Program-made: the position numbers and the translations under genes
The notes under the pieces: model-generated
What the model was told of the DNA's origin: nothing
The model's input: the letters and a program-made list of their open reading frames with translations, nothing else
Database searches by the model: none
Origin: Pseudomonadota bacterium
GTDB lineage: Bacteria > Pseudomonadota > Alphaproteobacteria > Reyranellales > Reyranellaceae
Reading direction: 5' to 3'
Assembly (NCBI GenBank): GCA_018240685.1
Contig: JAFEFG010000014.1
Location: 1 to 57,598 of the forward strand
DNA: 57,598 bases
In this document: positions 1 through 8,231 of the stretch, piece by piece
Numbering within the stretch: position 1 is the stretch's first letter
Layout: each line of letters starts with the position of its first letter

Positions 1-688
1 CGAGCAGCTCGTGCCGCTCCTGGGCGCGGGCTACCGCGTGCTGCGGCTGGACATGCGCGGCCATGGCGGCAGTGAGCCGGTCGAGGGCGACTACACGATG
101 GACGCCCTCGCCGCCGACGTGAAGGGCGCGCTCGACGTGCTCGAGATCAAGAAGGTGCACTTCATCGGTCTCAGCATCGGCGGCATGATCGGCCAGGGCT
201 TTGCGCTTGCCTGCCCCGACCGCCTGCATTCGCTCACGCTCTGCGACACCCAGCCCGGCACGCCGCCCGGCTCGGCCGGCGCCTGGGACGAGCGCAAGCA
301 GGCAGTACGCAAGTCCGGCACCGTATCGGTGCTGGCCGACGGGACGATGGATCGCTGGTTCACGCCGGAGTTCAAGCGCGTGAACCCGGCGCGCTGGCGC
401 GAGATCCGCGACACGATCAGCAACACCATGCCGGCCGGCTTCCTGGGCTGCGCCGCGGCGATCCAGACTTTCGACTACGAGAACTGGCTGCCCACCATCA
501 AGGCGCCGACGCTGGTGATCTGCGGCGACGAGGATCCCGGCACGCCGCCCGATCGCAACAAGCTGATCGCCTCCAAGATTCCGGGCGCCCGTTACGAGGG
601 CATCGCCAATGCGCGCCACCTGCCCAACGTCGAGCGGCCGGAGCAGTTCAACCGCGTCATGATGAGCTGGCTCGCCGCCAACCGCTAG
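1..688 (+). CDS. alpha/beta hydrolase, PcaD-like, 5' end outside window
   Basis: The frame is open to the left edge, so the true start lies upstream; the first possible start inside the window is a GTG at 11. The visible 225 residues are an alpha/beta hydrolase of the 3-oxoadipate enol-lactonase type. A DMRGHGGS strand-turn precedes the nucleophile elbow GLSIGG (Ser), the acid lies in CGDEDPGTPP, and the catalytic His is in ARHLPNVERPEQF. PcaD opens beta-ketoadipate enol-lactone, but close relatives hydrolyse other esters and lactones and no other pca gene is visible, so the substrate is open. It ends 21 bp before an acyl-CoA dehydrogenase gene, probably in the same transcript. Confidence 0.85.
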   Translation, partial: EQLVPLLGAGYRVLRLDMRGHGGSEPVEGDYTMDALAADVKGALDVLEIKKVHFIGLSIGGMIGQGFALACPDRLHSLTLCDTQPGTPPGSAGAWDERKQAVRKSGTVSVLADGTMDRWFTPEFKRVNPARWREIRDTISNTMPAGFLGCAAAIQTFDYENWLPTIKAPTLVICGDEDPGTPPDRNKLIASKIPGARYEGIANARHLPNVERPEQFNRVMMSWLAANR

Positions 689-709
689 CCGCACCACAAG
701 AGGCCAACG

Positions 710-1876
710 ATGGATTTCGCCTTCACAGAGGATCAACTCGCGATCAGGGAGAGCGTCGCCAAGCTCTGCGCGCAGTTCGACGACAGGTACTGGCTGAAGA
801 AGGACAAGGAAGGCGGCTTCCCCGAAGATTTCTACAAGACCATGGCGGAGGCCGGCTGGCTCGGGATCGCCATGCCGGAGGAATATGGCGGAGCCGGGCT
901 GGGCATCACCGAGGCGGCACTGCTGATGCAGACGGTGGCCGAGTCGGGCGCGGCGCTGCAGGGGGCCTCGGCCATCCATCTCAACATCTTCGGCCCCAAC
1001 CCGATCGTGGTGTTCGGCACCGAGGAGCAGAAGAAGCGGATCCTGCCCGACATCATCGCGGGCAAGGTCAAGGGCTGCTTTGCCGTGACCGAGCCTGATG
1101 CCGGGCTCAACACCACGGCACTCGACACCAAGGCCGAACGCGACGGCAACGCCTACATCGTGCACGGCAAGAAGACCTTCACCACGACGGCCTCGGTCGC
1201 CGACAAGATGCTGCTGATCGCGCGCACCACGCCCAAGGAGAAGTGCAGGAAGCCGACCGACGGCCTGTCGCTCTTCTACACCGACTTCGACCGCAGCAAG
1301 ATCGAGGTCACCGAGATCGACAAGATGGGCCGCAAGGCGATCGACACCAACCAGGTCTTCATCGACGGGCTCAAGGTGCCGCTCGAGGACCGTATCGGCG
1401 AGGAAGGCAAGGGCTTCCACTACCTGCTGCACGGTCTCAATCCGGAGCGCATCCTGATCGCGGCGGAGGCGATCGGCATCGGCAAGGCAGCCCTGGCGCG
1501 GGCCACGCAGTATGCCAAGGAGCGCGTCGTGTTCGGCCGCCCGATCGGCAAGAACCAGGCGATCCAGCATCCGCTGGCCGAGAGCTGGATGGCGCTGGAA
1601 GCCGCGAACCTGATGGCCTTCAAGGCCGCCTGGCTCTACGACAGCGGCAGGGAGTGCGGCGCCGAGGCCAACTCCGCCAAGCTGCTCGGCGCGCGCGCGG
1701 CCTGGCAGGCCTGCGAACGGGCGATCCTGACCCACGGCGGCTACGGCTACGCCAAGGAGTTCCACGTCGAGCGCTTCCTGCGCGAGGTCATGATCGCGCG
1801 CATCGCGCCGGTGAGCGAGCAGCTGATCCTCTGCTACGTCGCCGAGCGCGTGCTGGGACTGCCGAAGAGCTACTAG
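710..1876 (+). CDS. acyl-CoA dehydrogenase
   Basis: A 388-residue protein of usual length for the soluble FAD-dependent acyl-CoA dehydrogenases, which oxidise acyl-CoA to enoyl-CoA and pass electrons to ETF. The N-terminal helical domain begins MDFAFTEDQ. The middle beta domain carries the FAD-binding segment CFAVTEPDAGLN, and the C-terminal domain has VVFGRPIGKNQAIQH and the family signature THGGYGYAKEF. The chain-length class cannot be read from sequence. An AAGAGG ribosome site lies just upstream of the ATG. The ETF-QO that would receive its electrons is encoded at 43159-44814. Confidence 0.93.
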   Translation: MDFAFTEDQLAIRESVAKLCAQFDDRYWLKKDKEGGFPEDFYKTMAEAGWLGIAMPEEYGGAGLGITEAALLMQTVAESGAALQGASAIHLNIFGPNPIVVFGTEEQKKRILPDIIAGKVKGCFAVTEPDAGLNTTALDTKAERDGNAYIVHGKKTFTTTASVADKMLLIARTTPKEKCRKPTDGLSLFYTDFDRSKIEVTEIDKMGRKAIDTNQVFIDGLKVPLEDRIGEEGKGFHYLLHGLNPERILIAAEAIGIGKAALARATQYAKERVVFGRPIGKNQAIQHPLAESWMALEAANLMAFKAAWLYDSGRECGAEANSAKLLGARAAWQACERAILTHGGYGYAKEFHVERFLREVMIARIAPVSEQLILCYVAERVLGLPKSY

Positions 1877-1917
1877 CCCCCGAACGGGATCGGCCGCGAC
1901 ACTGCGGAGCGCGCCGC

Positions 1918-1941
1918 GCCGATGATCACCGGATCATCGGC
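1918..1941. terminator. perfect 10-bp inverted repeat, possible terminator without T-run
   Basis: GCCGATGATC (1918-1927), a 4-nt loop ACCG, then GATCATCGGC (1932-1941). It lies 41 bp after the acyl-CoA dehydrogenase stop. No T-run follows, so it may be a processing or mRNA-end hairpin or a protein-binding site rather than a classic intrinsic terminator. Confidence 0.4.
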
Positions 1942-2163
1942 CGTGTCGCCTCTCTGGCATGTCCCGGCGACGTCCCGACGACCGCAGGTCCAATGGCCGA
2001 GCGCGGCCCATCCATTCGAGCGCTCGGATCGGCGGGCCGAGACGATCGCCGGGACGGCAGGGGCATCGGGTGTCGGGGCGTCTCCAGCCCACAACTACGG
2101 ATTGTTGCATCAGCGACGCCGGGCTCCGGCGCTCCGGCGACGGCGTCTCAAACAGCCCCGGAT

Positions 2164-2179
2164 TTGACCAAATGGACAA
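2164..2179. promoter_or_regulatory. imperfect operator-like palindrome upstream of the BMP/ABC operon
   Basis: TTGACCA-AA-TGGACAA is a 7-bp inverted repeat with one mismatch, in an unusually AT-rich patch about 140 bp before the start of the BMP gene. TTGACC could also be read as a -35 hexamer, but the AT-rich TATTTA downstream is too far away (21 bp) for a standard promoter. A regulator site for the nucleobase operon is a reasonable guess; the regulator is not in the window. Confidence 0.3.
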
Positions 2180-2318
2180 GAAAATTTGCCTATTTATCAA
2201 GCGTATGGGAAGCTTCGCCCGGAGCGGACGGAACGCCTGAAGGCGTTGCGCCGATTTTGCAGCTGGCATCTCGGTTGCATGTCGTCAGCCGGCATGTGAA
2301 CGACGAAAGGGGGACAAG

Positions 2319-3350
2319 ATGGGAGTACGGAAATCCGGTCGGACGCTGCTCGCGCCGCGACGCTCCGTTCTGCGCGGGGCGGCCGTCATGGCCGTTGCAG
2401 CCGCCGGCGCACTGCCCGCCTGGGCACAGGGGGTGAAGGGCAAGCTGAAGGTCGCCGCCGTCTACACCGTGCCGGTCGAGCAGCAATGGGTCAGTCGCAT
2501 TCACACGGCGCTGAAGGCGGCGGAAGCGCGTGGTGACATCGAGTATGTCTGGGCGGAATCGATCGCCAACACCGACTACGAGCGCGTGATGCGCCAGTAT
2601 GCCGAGGGCGGGCAGCAGCTCGTGTTCGGGGAGGCGTTCGCCGTGGAGCGCGCGGCCCGCGCCGTGGCCAAGGACTACCCCAAGACGGCCTTCGTCCTGG
2701 GCTCGAGCTTCAAGCCCCAGGAGCCGAACTTCTCGGTCTTCGACAACTACATCCAGGAGCCGGCCTATCTCACCGGCATGATCGCCGGCGGCATGACCAA
2801 GTCGAACATCATCGGCATGGTCGGCGGCTATCCGATTCCCGAAGTGAACCGCCTGATGAACGCCTTCATGGACGGCGCCAAGGAAGTTAACCCCAAGGTG
2901 AAGTTCCTCGTCAGCTTCATCGGCTCGTGGTTCGACCCGCCCAAGGCCAAGGAAGCGGCCTTCGCCATGATCGATCGCGGCGCGGACGTCATGTATGCCG
3001 AGCGCTTCGGCGTGTCCGACGCCGCCAAGGAACGCAAGATCCTGGCGATCGGCAACGTGATCAACACCCAGCCGCAATATCCCGACACGGTCGTGGCCAG
3101 CGCGCTGTGGCACATGGAACCGACGGTGGATCGTGCGATCGCGGCCGTGAAGGCGGGAACCTACAAGGCCGAGGATTACGGCCCCTACAGCCGGATGGCG
3201 TACAAGGGTTCCAGCCTCGCCCCGCTGGGCACTTTCGAATCCAAGGTTCCGGCGGAGCTGAAGGCGAAGGTCAAGGCGCGCGAACAGGAGATCCTTGCCG
3301 GCAAGTTCGCGGTCAAGGTCAACGACGCCGAGCCGAAGTCGACCATGTGA
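2319..3350 (+). CDS. BMP-family ABC transporter substrate-binding protein
   Basis: A 343-residue periplasmic binding protein of the basic membrane protein (Med/BMP) family, whose members bind nucleosides, purines or related compounds. The N-terminus has a Tat-like signal (APRRSVLRG followed by a hydrophobic Ala-rich stretch and a PAWAQG cleavage region) and no lipobox Cys, so export as a free periplasmic protein is inferred. The ligand-binding domain runs from about residue 38 (KLKVAAVYTVP) to the end, with VFGEAFAVERAA and the downstream FDNYIQEPAYLTGMIAGG typical of the family. A GGGGACAAG ribosome site precedes the ATG. It is the first gene of a five-gene operon with its ATPase, two permeases and a CodA-like deaminase. 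Confidence 0.9.
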   Translation: MGVRKSGRTLLAPRRSVLRGAAVMAVAAAGALPAWAQGVKGKLKVAAVYTVPVEQQWVSRIHTALKAAEARGDIEYVWAESIANTDYERVMRQYAEGGQQLVFGEAFAVERAARAVAKDYPKTAFVLGSSFKPQEPNFSVFDNYIQEPAYLTGMIAGGMTKSNIIGMVGGYPIPEVNRLMNAFMDGAKEVNPKVKFLVSFIGSWFDPPKAKEAAFAMIDRGADVMYAERFGVSDAAKERKILAIGNVINTQPQYPDTVVASALWHMEPTVDRAIAAVKAGTYKAEDYGPYSRMAYKGSSLAPLGTFESKVPAELKAKVKAREQEILAGKFAVKVNDAEPKSTM

Positions 3351-3366
3351 CGGCGGGCCTCCCGCC

Positions 3367-4923
3367 ATGGCTCTCTCTGCGACAGGCGAGCCGGAGGTCG
3401 TCCTCCGGCTCGTCGGCATAACAAAGCGCTTCGGAACGCTGCTCGCCAACGATTCCGTCTCGTTGACGCTGCACGCCGGCGAGGTGCTCGCCCTGCTGGG
3501 CGAGAACGGCGCCGGAAAGACGACCCTGATGAACATCCTCTTCGGCCATTACGTCGCCGACGAGGGAACGATCGAGGCGTTCGGGCGCCCGCTGCCGCCC
3601 GGCTCGCCGCGGGCCGCGCTGGAGGCCGGCATCGGCATGGTCCACCAGCATTTCACGCTCGCCGACAATCTGTCGGTTCTGGACAACGTCACGGTCGGGA
3701 CCGAATCGCTGTGGCGCATCCGGTCGGACCGGCGGGCCGCGCGGGCGCGGCTGCTCGAGCTGGCGCAACGGTTCGGCCTCGAAGTACGCCCCGACGCCGT
3801 CGTGGCCGATCTGTCGGTAGGCGAACGGCAGCGGGTCGAGATCCTGAAGGCGCTGTATCGCGATGCCCGCATCCTCATCCTCGACGAACCCACGGCGGTG
3901 CTGACGCCGCAGGAATCGGCAAGCCTGTTCGACACGTTGCGGCGGTTGACGGCCGACGGCCTGGCGGTCGTCTTCATCAGTCACAAGATGAACGAGGTGT
4001 TCGCCGCCAGCGACACGGTCGCGGTGCTGCGCGCGGGCAAGCTGGTCGCCACGCACGCCACATCCGACACCGACCGCACAAGACTGGCCGAACTCATGGT
4101 CGGCCGGGCAGTGACGCCGGCAGCGCCGCAGCCGCTGGCAGCCGGCGAACCGGTCCTGGAGCTTTCCCACGTGACGGTGGCGTCCGATCATGGCCGGCCG
4201 CTGCTGGACGCGGTGGACCTGGCCGTGCGCCGACGCCAGGTGATCGGCATTGCCGGCGTGTCCGGCAACGGCCAGACCGCACTTGCCGAACTGGTCAGCG
4301 GGCTCGTCCACGCGGAAGCCGGAAGCGTGACGCTGAAGGGCGCTCCGGTCGAGCGAGCCGATCCGGCAGCCATGATCCGGCTCGGGGTCGCCCGCATTCC
4401 CGAGGACAGGCACAGCGCCGGCCTCGTCGGCGCCATGACGGTATGGGAGAACCTGATCGCCGAACGCTATCGCGCCCCCGCCTTCTCCCGGCTGGGCATC
4501 CTGCGCCGTGGTGCCGCCCGCACCTACGCACGCAGGGTCATCGCGGATTTCGACGTCCGCTGCCCCGGGCCGGAAGCGCGCACGCAGACGCTGTCGGGCG
4601 GCAACATGCAGAAGCTGATCCTCGGCCGCACGCTTGCCCACAAACCCGACCTGATCCTGGCCAGCCAGCCGACGCGAGGCCTGGACATCGGCGCCGTTTC
4701 CTACGTCCATGGCCGCCTGCTCGAGGCCCGCGCCGCGGGAGCGGGAGTGCTGCTGATCTCCGAGGACCTCGACGAGATACTGGCGCTCGCCGACAGCATC
4801 GCCGTGATCCACCGCGGCCGGTTGACGCCGCTGCTGCCGAACGGACGCGCGTCGATCAGCCAGCTCGGCCTGCTGATGGCCGGCCACTGGGACATCCTTC
4901 CGGAGATTCTCGATGCGGCTTGA
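3367..4923 (+). CDS. ABC transporter ATP-binding protein, two-domain sugar/nucleoside type
   Basis: A 518-residue ATPase with two tandem ABC domains, as in RbsA/MglA and the BMP-type nucleoside importers. The first domain has Walker A GENGAGKTT, signature LSVGERQRVEIL and Walker B ILILDEPTAVLTPQE. The second is degenerate, as usual: GVSGNGQTAL in place of Walker A, and signature LSGGNMQK. The ATG at 3367 was chosen over one at 3295 because the earlier start would overlap the BMP gene by 56 bp and add low-complexity sequence. Its 3' end overlaps the first permease by 11 bp. It should energise the two permeases at the inner membrane. Confidence 0.92.
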   Translation: MALSATGEPEVVLRLVGITKRFGTLLANDSVSLTLHAGEVLALLGENGAGKTTLMNILFGHYVADEGTIEAFGRPLPPGSPRAALEAGIGMVHQHFTLADNLSVLDNVTVGTESLWRIRSDRRAARARLLELAQRFGLEVRPDAVVADLSVGERQRVEILKALYRDARILILDEPTAVLTPQESASLFDTLRRLTADGLAVVFISHKMNEVFAASDTVAVLRAGKLVATHATSDTDRTRLAELMVGRAVTPAAPQPLAAGEPVLELSHVTVASDHGRPLLDAVDLAVRRRQVIGIAGVSGNGQTALAELVSGLVHAEAGSVTLKGAPVERADPAAMIRLGVARIPEDRHSAGLVGAMTVWENLIAERYRAPAFSRLGILRRGAARTYARRVIADFDVRCPGPEARTQTLSGGNMQKLILGRTLAHKPDLILASQPTRGLDIGAVSYVHGRLLEARAAGAGVLLISEDLDEILALADSIAVIHRGRLTPLLPNGRASISQLGLLMAGHWDILPEILDAA

Positions 4924-5962
4924 ACCGCGTGCCGACAGCCCTCTCGCCCTCCAGGTATTCGCGCCCGTCGGTGCGGTGGTGGCGGCGCTCGCGCTCTGCG
5001 CCGCACTCGTCGCCTGGACCGGCGCGCCGGTGCTGCGCGCCTACGGCCTGCTGATCGAGGGCGCGCTGGGATCGCGTTTCGCGCTGACCGAGACGCTCAC
5101 GCGCGCCACGCCACTGATCCTGACCGGGCTGGCCGTGGCCGTCGCCTTCCGGGCCAAGCTATGGAACATCGGAGCGGAAGGGCAGCTCTACATGGGCGCG
5201 CTGGCTGCGGTGGTCGTGGGAGGCGGAATGCTCGATCTGCCGGCCTGGCTGCTCATCCCGCTCGTCCTGCTGGCGGGCATGGCTGCCGGCGGGGTGACGC
5301 TTCTCGGGCCGGCGGTGTTGAAGGTCCGCTTCGGCGTCGACGAGGTGGTAACCACCCTGCTCCTGAATTTCGTCGTACTGCTGCTGGTGTCGATGCTGCT
5401 GGAAGGACCGCTCAAGGACCCGATGGGGATGGGTTGGCCGCAATCGGCGCCGGTGATCGCGGCCGCCGAGCTGCCGAAGCTGGTCGCCCGCACGCGCCTG
5501 CATGCCGGCCTGGCCATCGCGCTGGGGCTGGCGGTCCTGCTGTGGCTGATGGATACGCGCACGATCTGGGGCTACGAGAACCGCGCCGTGGGTGCCAACC
5601 CTCGGGCCGCGGCCTTTGCCGGCATGCCGGTGACCTGGATCATGCTGCGCACGGCGCTGCTGTCGGGCGGCCTTGCCGGACTGGCGGGCGCGGCCGAGGT
5701 GTGCGGCCTGAAGGGCTATCTGACGCTCGATCTGTCGCCGGGCTTCGGCTACAGCGGCATCGTCGTGGCGATGCTGGCGCAACTGCATCCGCTGGGCGTC
5801 GTCGGCGCGGCGCTTTTCATCGCCGCCGTCTTCGTCGGCGCCGATGCGATGAGTCGTGCAATGCCGGTCCCGAACTACATCGCCGATGTGATGGTCGCCA
5901 CGAGCCTGCTGTGCATGCTCGTCGCGGGATTGCTGACGCGCTATCGCCTGCGGCGCGGATAG
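4913..5962 (+). CDS. ABC transporter permease (nucleoside-type, first of pair)
   Basis: A 349-residue multispanning inner-membrane protein of the BPD_transp_2 (RbsC-like) family. Hydrophobic segments cover most of the chain, with the conserved loop FRAKLWNIGAEGQLYMGALAA near residue 80 and the C-terminal GFGYSGIVVAMLAQLHPLG. Its start overlaps the ATPase gene by 11 bp, which suggests translational coupling, and the second permease starts 8 bp after it ends. The two permeases probably form a heterodimeric channel. Confidence 0.9.
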   Translation: MRLEPRADSPLALQVFAPVGAVVAALALCAALVAWTGAPVLRAYGLLIEGALGSRFALTETLTRATPLILTGLAVAVAFRAKLWNIGAEGQLYMGALAAVVVGGGMLDLPAWLLIPLVLLAGMAAGGVTLLGPAVLKVRFGVDEVVTTLLLNFVVLLLVSMLLEGPLKDPMGMGWPQSAPVIAAAELPKLVARTRLHAGLAIALGLAVLLWLMDTRTIWGYENRAVGANPRAAAFAGMPVTWIMLRTALLSGGLAGLAGAAEVCGLKGYLTLDLSPGFGYSGIVVAMLAQLHPLGVVGAALFIAAVFVGADAMSRAMPVPNYIADVMVATSLLCMLVAGLLTRYRLRRG

Positions 5963-5969
5963 AAACGCC

Positions 5970-6893
5970 ATGGATATCGTCGCCAGCCTCCTCGACATCC
6001 TGGTCTCCGCCGCATTCTGGACGGCGGTGCTGCGCATCGCGACGCCCTACGTGCTGGGCACGCTGGGCGAACTGATCTGCGAGCGCGCCGGCGTGCTGAA
6101 CCTCGGCATCGAGGGCATCATGACCCTGGGCGCGATGGCGGGCTGGATGACTGTCTATCAGGGTGGCGGATTGTGGGCCGGCGTTCTCGCCGCTGCCGCC
6201 TGCGGCGCCCTGCTCGGCCTGCTGCACGCGGCCCTGACCGTACCGCTCGGCCTGTCGCAGCATGTCACCGGCATCGGCGTGACGCTGCTGGGAACCAGCC
6301 TGTCCTATTTCGTCTATCGCCTCGTCCTGCCGCAGGCGAGCACGCCCCCGACCATCGTTCCGTTCCAGCCGCTGCCCCTGCCGGGCGCCCTGGCGCAGAC
6401 GCCGCTGACCTACGTGGCCTTGGCGATGGTCGCAGCAATCGCATATGTCCTCTACCGCACGCCTGTCGGCCTTGCGGTGCGGATGGTGGGAGAAAATCCG
6501 GCCGCGGCCGAGGCGCAGGGCCTCAACGTCACCGCGTTGCGCATCGGCGCGGTGATGGCCGGCAGCGCGTTGATGGCACTGGCGGGCGCCTTCCTGACGC
6601 TCTCGGCCTTCAACGCCTTCTTCTTCAACATGGTGAACGGGCGCGGCTGGATCTGCATCGCGCTGGTCGTGTTCGCCTCCTGGCGGCCGGGCAAGGCGCT
6701 CGTCGGGGCGTTGCTGTTCGCTGTCTTCGACGCCCTGCAGCTGCGCCTGCAGCAGATGACGGGCGGCGTGCTGCCCTATCAGGTCTTCCTCATGATGCCC
6801 TATCTCCTCAGCATCCTGGCGCTGGTGCTGGTGGCGCGCCGCGCTTCCTATCCGCGCGCCCTGATGATCCCCTACCGCAAGGGAGAGCGCTGA
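5970..6893 (+). CDS. ABC transporter permease (nucleoside-type, second of pair)
   Basis: A 307-residue inner-membrane permease of the same superfamily as its upstream partner. The conserved loop GELICERAGVLNLGIEGIM at about residues 31-50 matches the YufQ/RbsC-like second permeases of BMP systems, and VRMVGENPAAAEAQGLN is the usual cytoplasmic coupling segment. Its TGA overlaps the ATG of the deaminase gene (TGATG at 6891-6895), so the enzyme is made together with the importer. Confidence 0.9.
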   Translation: MDIVASLLDILVSAAFWTAVLRIATPYVLGTLGELICERAGVLNLGIEGIMTLGAMAGWMTVYQGGGLWAGVLAAAACGALLGLLHAALTVPLGLSQHVTGIGVTLLGTSLSYFVYRLVLPQASTPPTIVPFQPLPLPGALAQTPLTYVALAMVAAIAYVLYRTPVGLAVRMVGENPAAAEAQGLNVTALRIGAVMAGSALMALAGAFLTLSAFNAFFFNMVNGRGWICIALVVFASWRPGKALVGALLFAVFDALQLRLQQMTGGVLPYQVFLMMPYLLSILALVLVARRASYPRALMIPYRKGER

Positions 6894-8182
6894 TGTTCGA
6901 CCTCATTCTTCGCGGTGCGACACTGCCCGACGGGCGGGCGAACATGGACATCGGCATCCGGGGCGAGCGGATTGCCGCTCTCCAGCCGGCGCTCGACGGG
7001 GACGCGGCCAAGGAGATCGACGTGAGCGGCCGGCTGGTGACGCCGCCGTTCGTCGACGCGCATTTCCACATGGATTCGACGCTGAGCTACGGCCTGCCGC
7101 GGGTGAACCGGTCCGGCACGCTGCTCGAAGGTATCGCCCTCTGGGGCGAGCTGAAGCCGCACCTGACCCAGGAGGCCGTCGTCGAGCGCGCCCTCGCCTA
7201 TTGCGACTGGGCGGTCGCACGCGGCCTTCTGGCGATCCGCAGCCATGTCGATGTCTGCGATCCGCGCCTGCTGGCCGTCGAGGCGCTGCTGGAGGTGAAG
7301 AAGCGGGTCGCGCCCTATCTCGATCTGCAGCTGGTGGCCTTCCCGCAGGACGGCGTGCTCCGCTCGCCGGGCGCCCGGGACCTTTTACTGCGTGCGCTCG
7401 ACCTCGGCGTCGATGTGGTCGGCGGCATCCCCCATTTCGAGCGCACCATGGCCGAGGGCGCGGCATCGGTCCGGCTCCTGTGCGAGATCGCAGCCGAGCG
7501 CGGGCTCCTGGTCGACATGCATTGCGACGAAAGCGACGATCCGCTGTCGCGCCATGTCGAGACCCTGGCCTACGAGGCGCAGAGGCTGGGCCTGCAGGGT
7601 CGCGTGACCGGCTCGCATCTCACCTCGATGCACTCGATGGACAACTACTATGTCTCCAAGCTGATCCCGCTGATGGCGGAGGCCCAGCTCGGCGTGGTCG
7701 CCAACCCGCTCATCAACATCACCCTGCAGGGGCGGCACGACACCTATCCCAAGCGCCGTGGCATGACCCGAGTGCCGGAGTTGATGGCGGCCGGCCTGAC
7801 CGTGGCCTTCGGGCACGATTGCGTGATGGATCCCTGGTATCCGCTCGGGTCGGGCGACATGCTGGAGGTCGCGCACATGGGGCTGCACGTCGCGCAGATG
7901 ACCGGGCAGGACGCCATGAAAGCGAGCTTCGATGCCGTCACGGTCAACGCGGCGCGGCTGCTGCACCTCGAAGGCTACGGCCTGGAGGCGGGGTGCCGCG
8001 CCGATCTCGTCGTACTGCAGGCCGGCGATCCGGTGGAAGCGATCCGGACACGCGCGACCCGGCTGTTCGTGCTGCGGCGCGGTCGAATCGTCAGCCGATG
8101 CGAGCCAGCGGCCGCCAGGCTGGATCTGCCGGGCCGGCCCGCCAGCGTGGACTTCCTGTTCCGCCGCGATCACGCCGGCTGA
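6893..8182 (+). CDS. codA: cytosine deaminase-like amidohydrolase (CodA family)
   Basis: The 429 residues align almost end to end, from memory, with E. coli CodA, which deaminates cytosine and isoguanine. Metal ligands and catalytic residues are visible: H57 and H59 (VDAHFH), Q152 (AFPQDG), H210 and E213 (HCDESDD), H242 (SHLTSMHS) and D309 (GHDCVMDPWYPLG). The residue after the metal-binding Asp is Cys310 where E. coli has Asp314, a position near the base ring at which substitutions change substrate preference, so the natural substrate may not be cytosine. Translational coupling to the ABC permease argues that it acts on the imported nucleobase. No CodB-type permease is present; the ABC system takes that role. 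Confidence 0.82.
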   Translation: MFDLILRGATLPDGRANMDIGIRGERIAALQPALDGDAAKEIDVSGRLVTPPFVDAHFHMDSTLSYGLPRVNRSGTLLEGIALWGELKPHLTQEAVVERALAYCDWAVARGLLAIRSHVDVCDPRLLAVEALLEVKKRVAPYLDLQLVAFPQDGVLRSPGARDLLLRALDLGVDVVGGIPHFERTMAEGAASVRLLCEIAAERGLLVDMHCDESDDPLSRHVETLAYEAQRLGLQGRVTGSHLTSMHSMDNYYVSKLIPLMAEAQLGVVANPLINITLQGRHDTYPKRRGMTRVPELMAAGLTVAFGHDCVMDPWYPLGSGDMLEVAHMGLHVAQMTGQDAMKASFDAVTVNAARLLHLEGYGLEAGCRADLVVLQAGDPVEAIRTRATRLFVLRRGRIVSRCEPAAARLDLPGRPASVDFLFRRDHAG

Positions 8183-8183
8183 C

Positions 8184-8208
8184 GCCGTCGCACGACCGGC
8201 CCGACGGC
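8184..8208. terminator. hairpin between convergent genes
   Basis: GCCGTCG (8184-8190) pairs with CGACGGC (8202-8208) across an 11-nt loop, directly after the deaminase stop and before the convergent FUSC gene end. No T-run follows on either strand, so termination here is only possible. Confidence 0.3.
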
Positions 8209-8231
8209 ACGACAGGCGCACCCGAAAGGGC

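Larger units (their letters stand above)
1877..2318. other. 442-bp intergenic region
   Basis: No convincing gene on either strand. It holds a perfect 10-bp hairpin at 1918-1941, close after the acyl-CoA dehydrogenase stop, and an AT-richer stretch around 2160-2200 with an operator-like imperfect palindrome. The second half is probably the promoter region of the BMP/ABC operon. Open frames crossing it look like GC-rich shadows, rich in Arg, Pro and Gly. Confidence 0.6.

Noticed and set aside
1243..2436. Plus-strand frame crossing the acyl-CoA dehydrogenase end and the intergenic region.
   Set aside because: Its sequence is Arg/Gly/Pro-rich and out of frame with the dehydrogenase and the BMP gene; no domain is recognisable.
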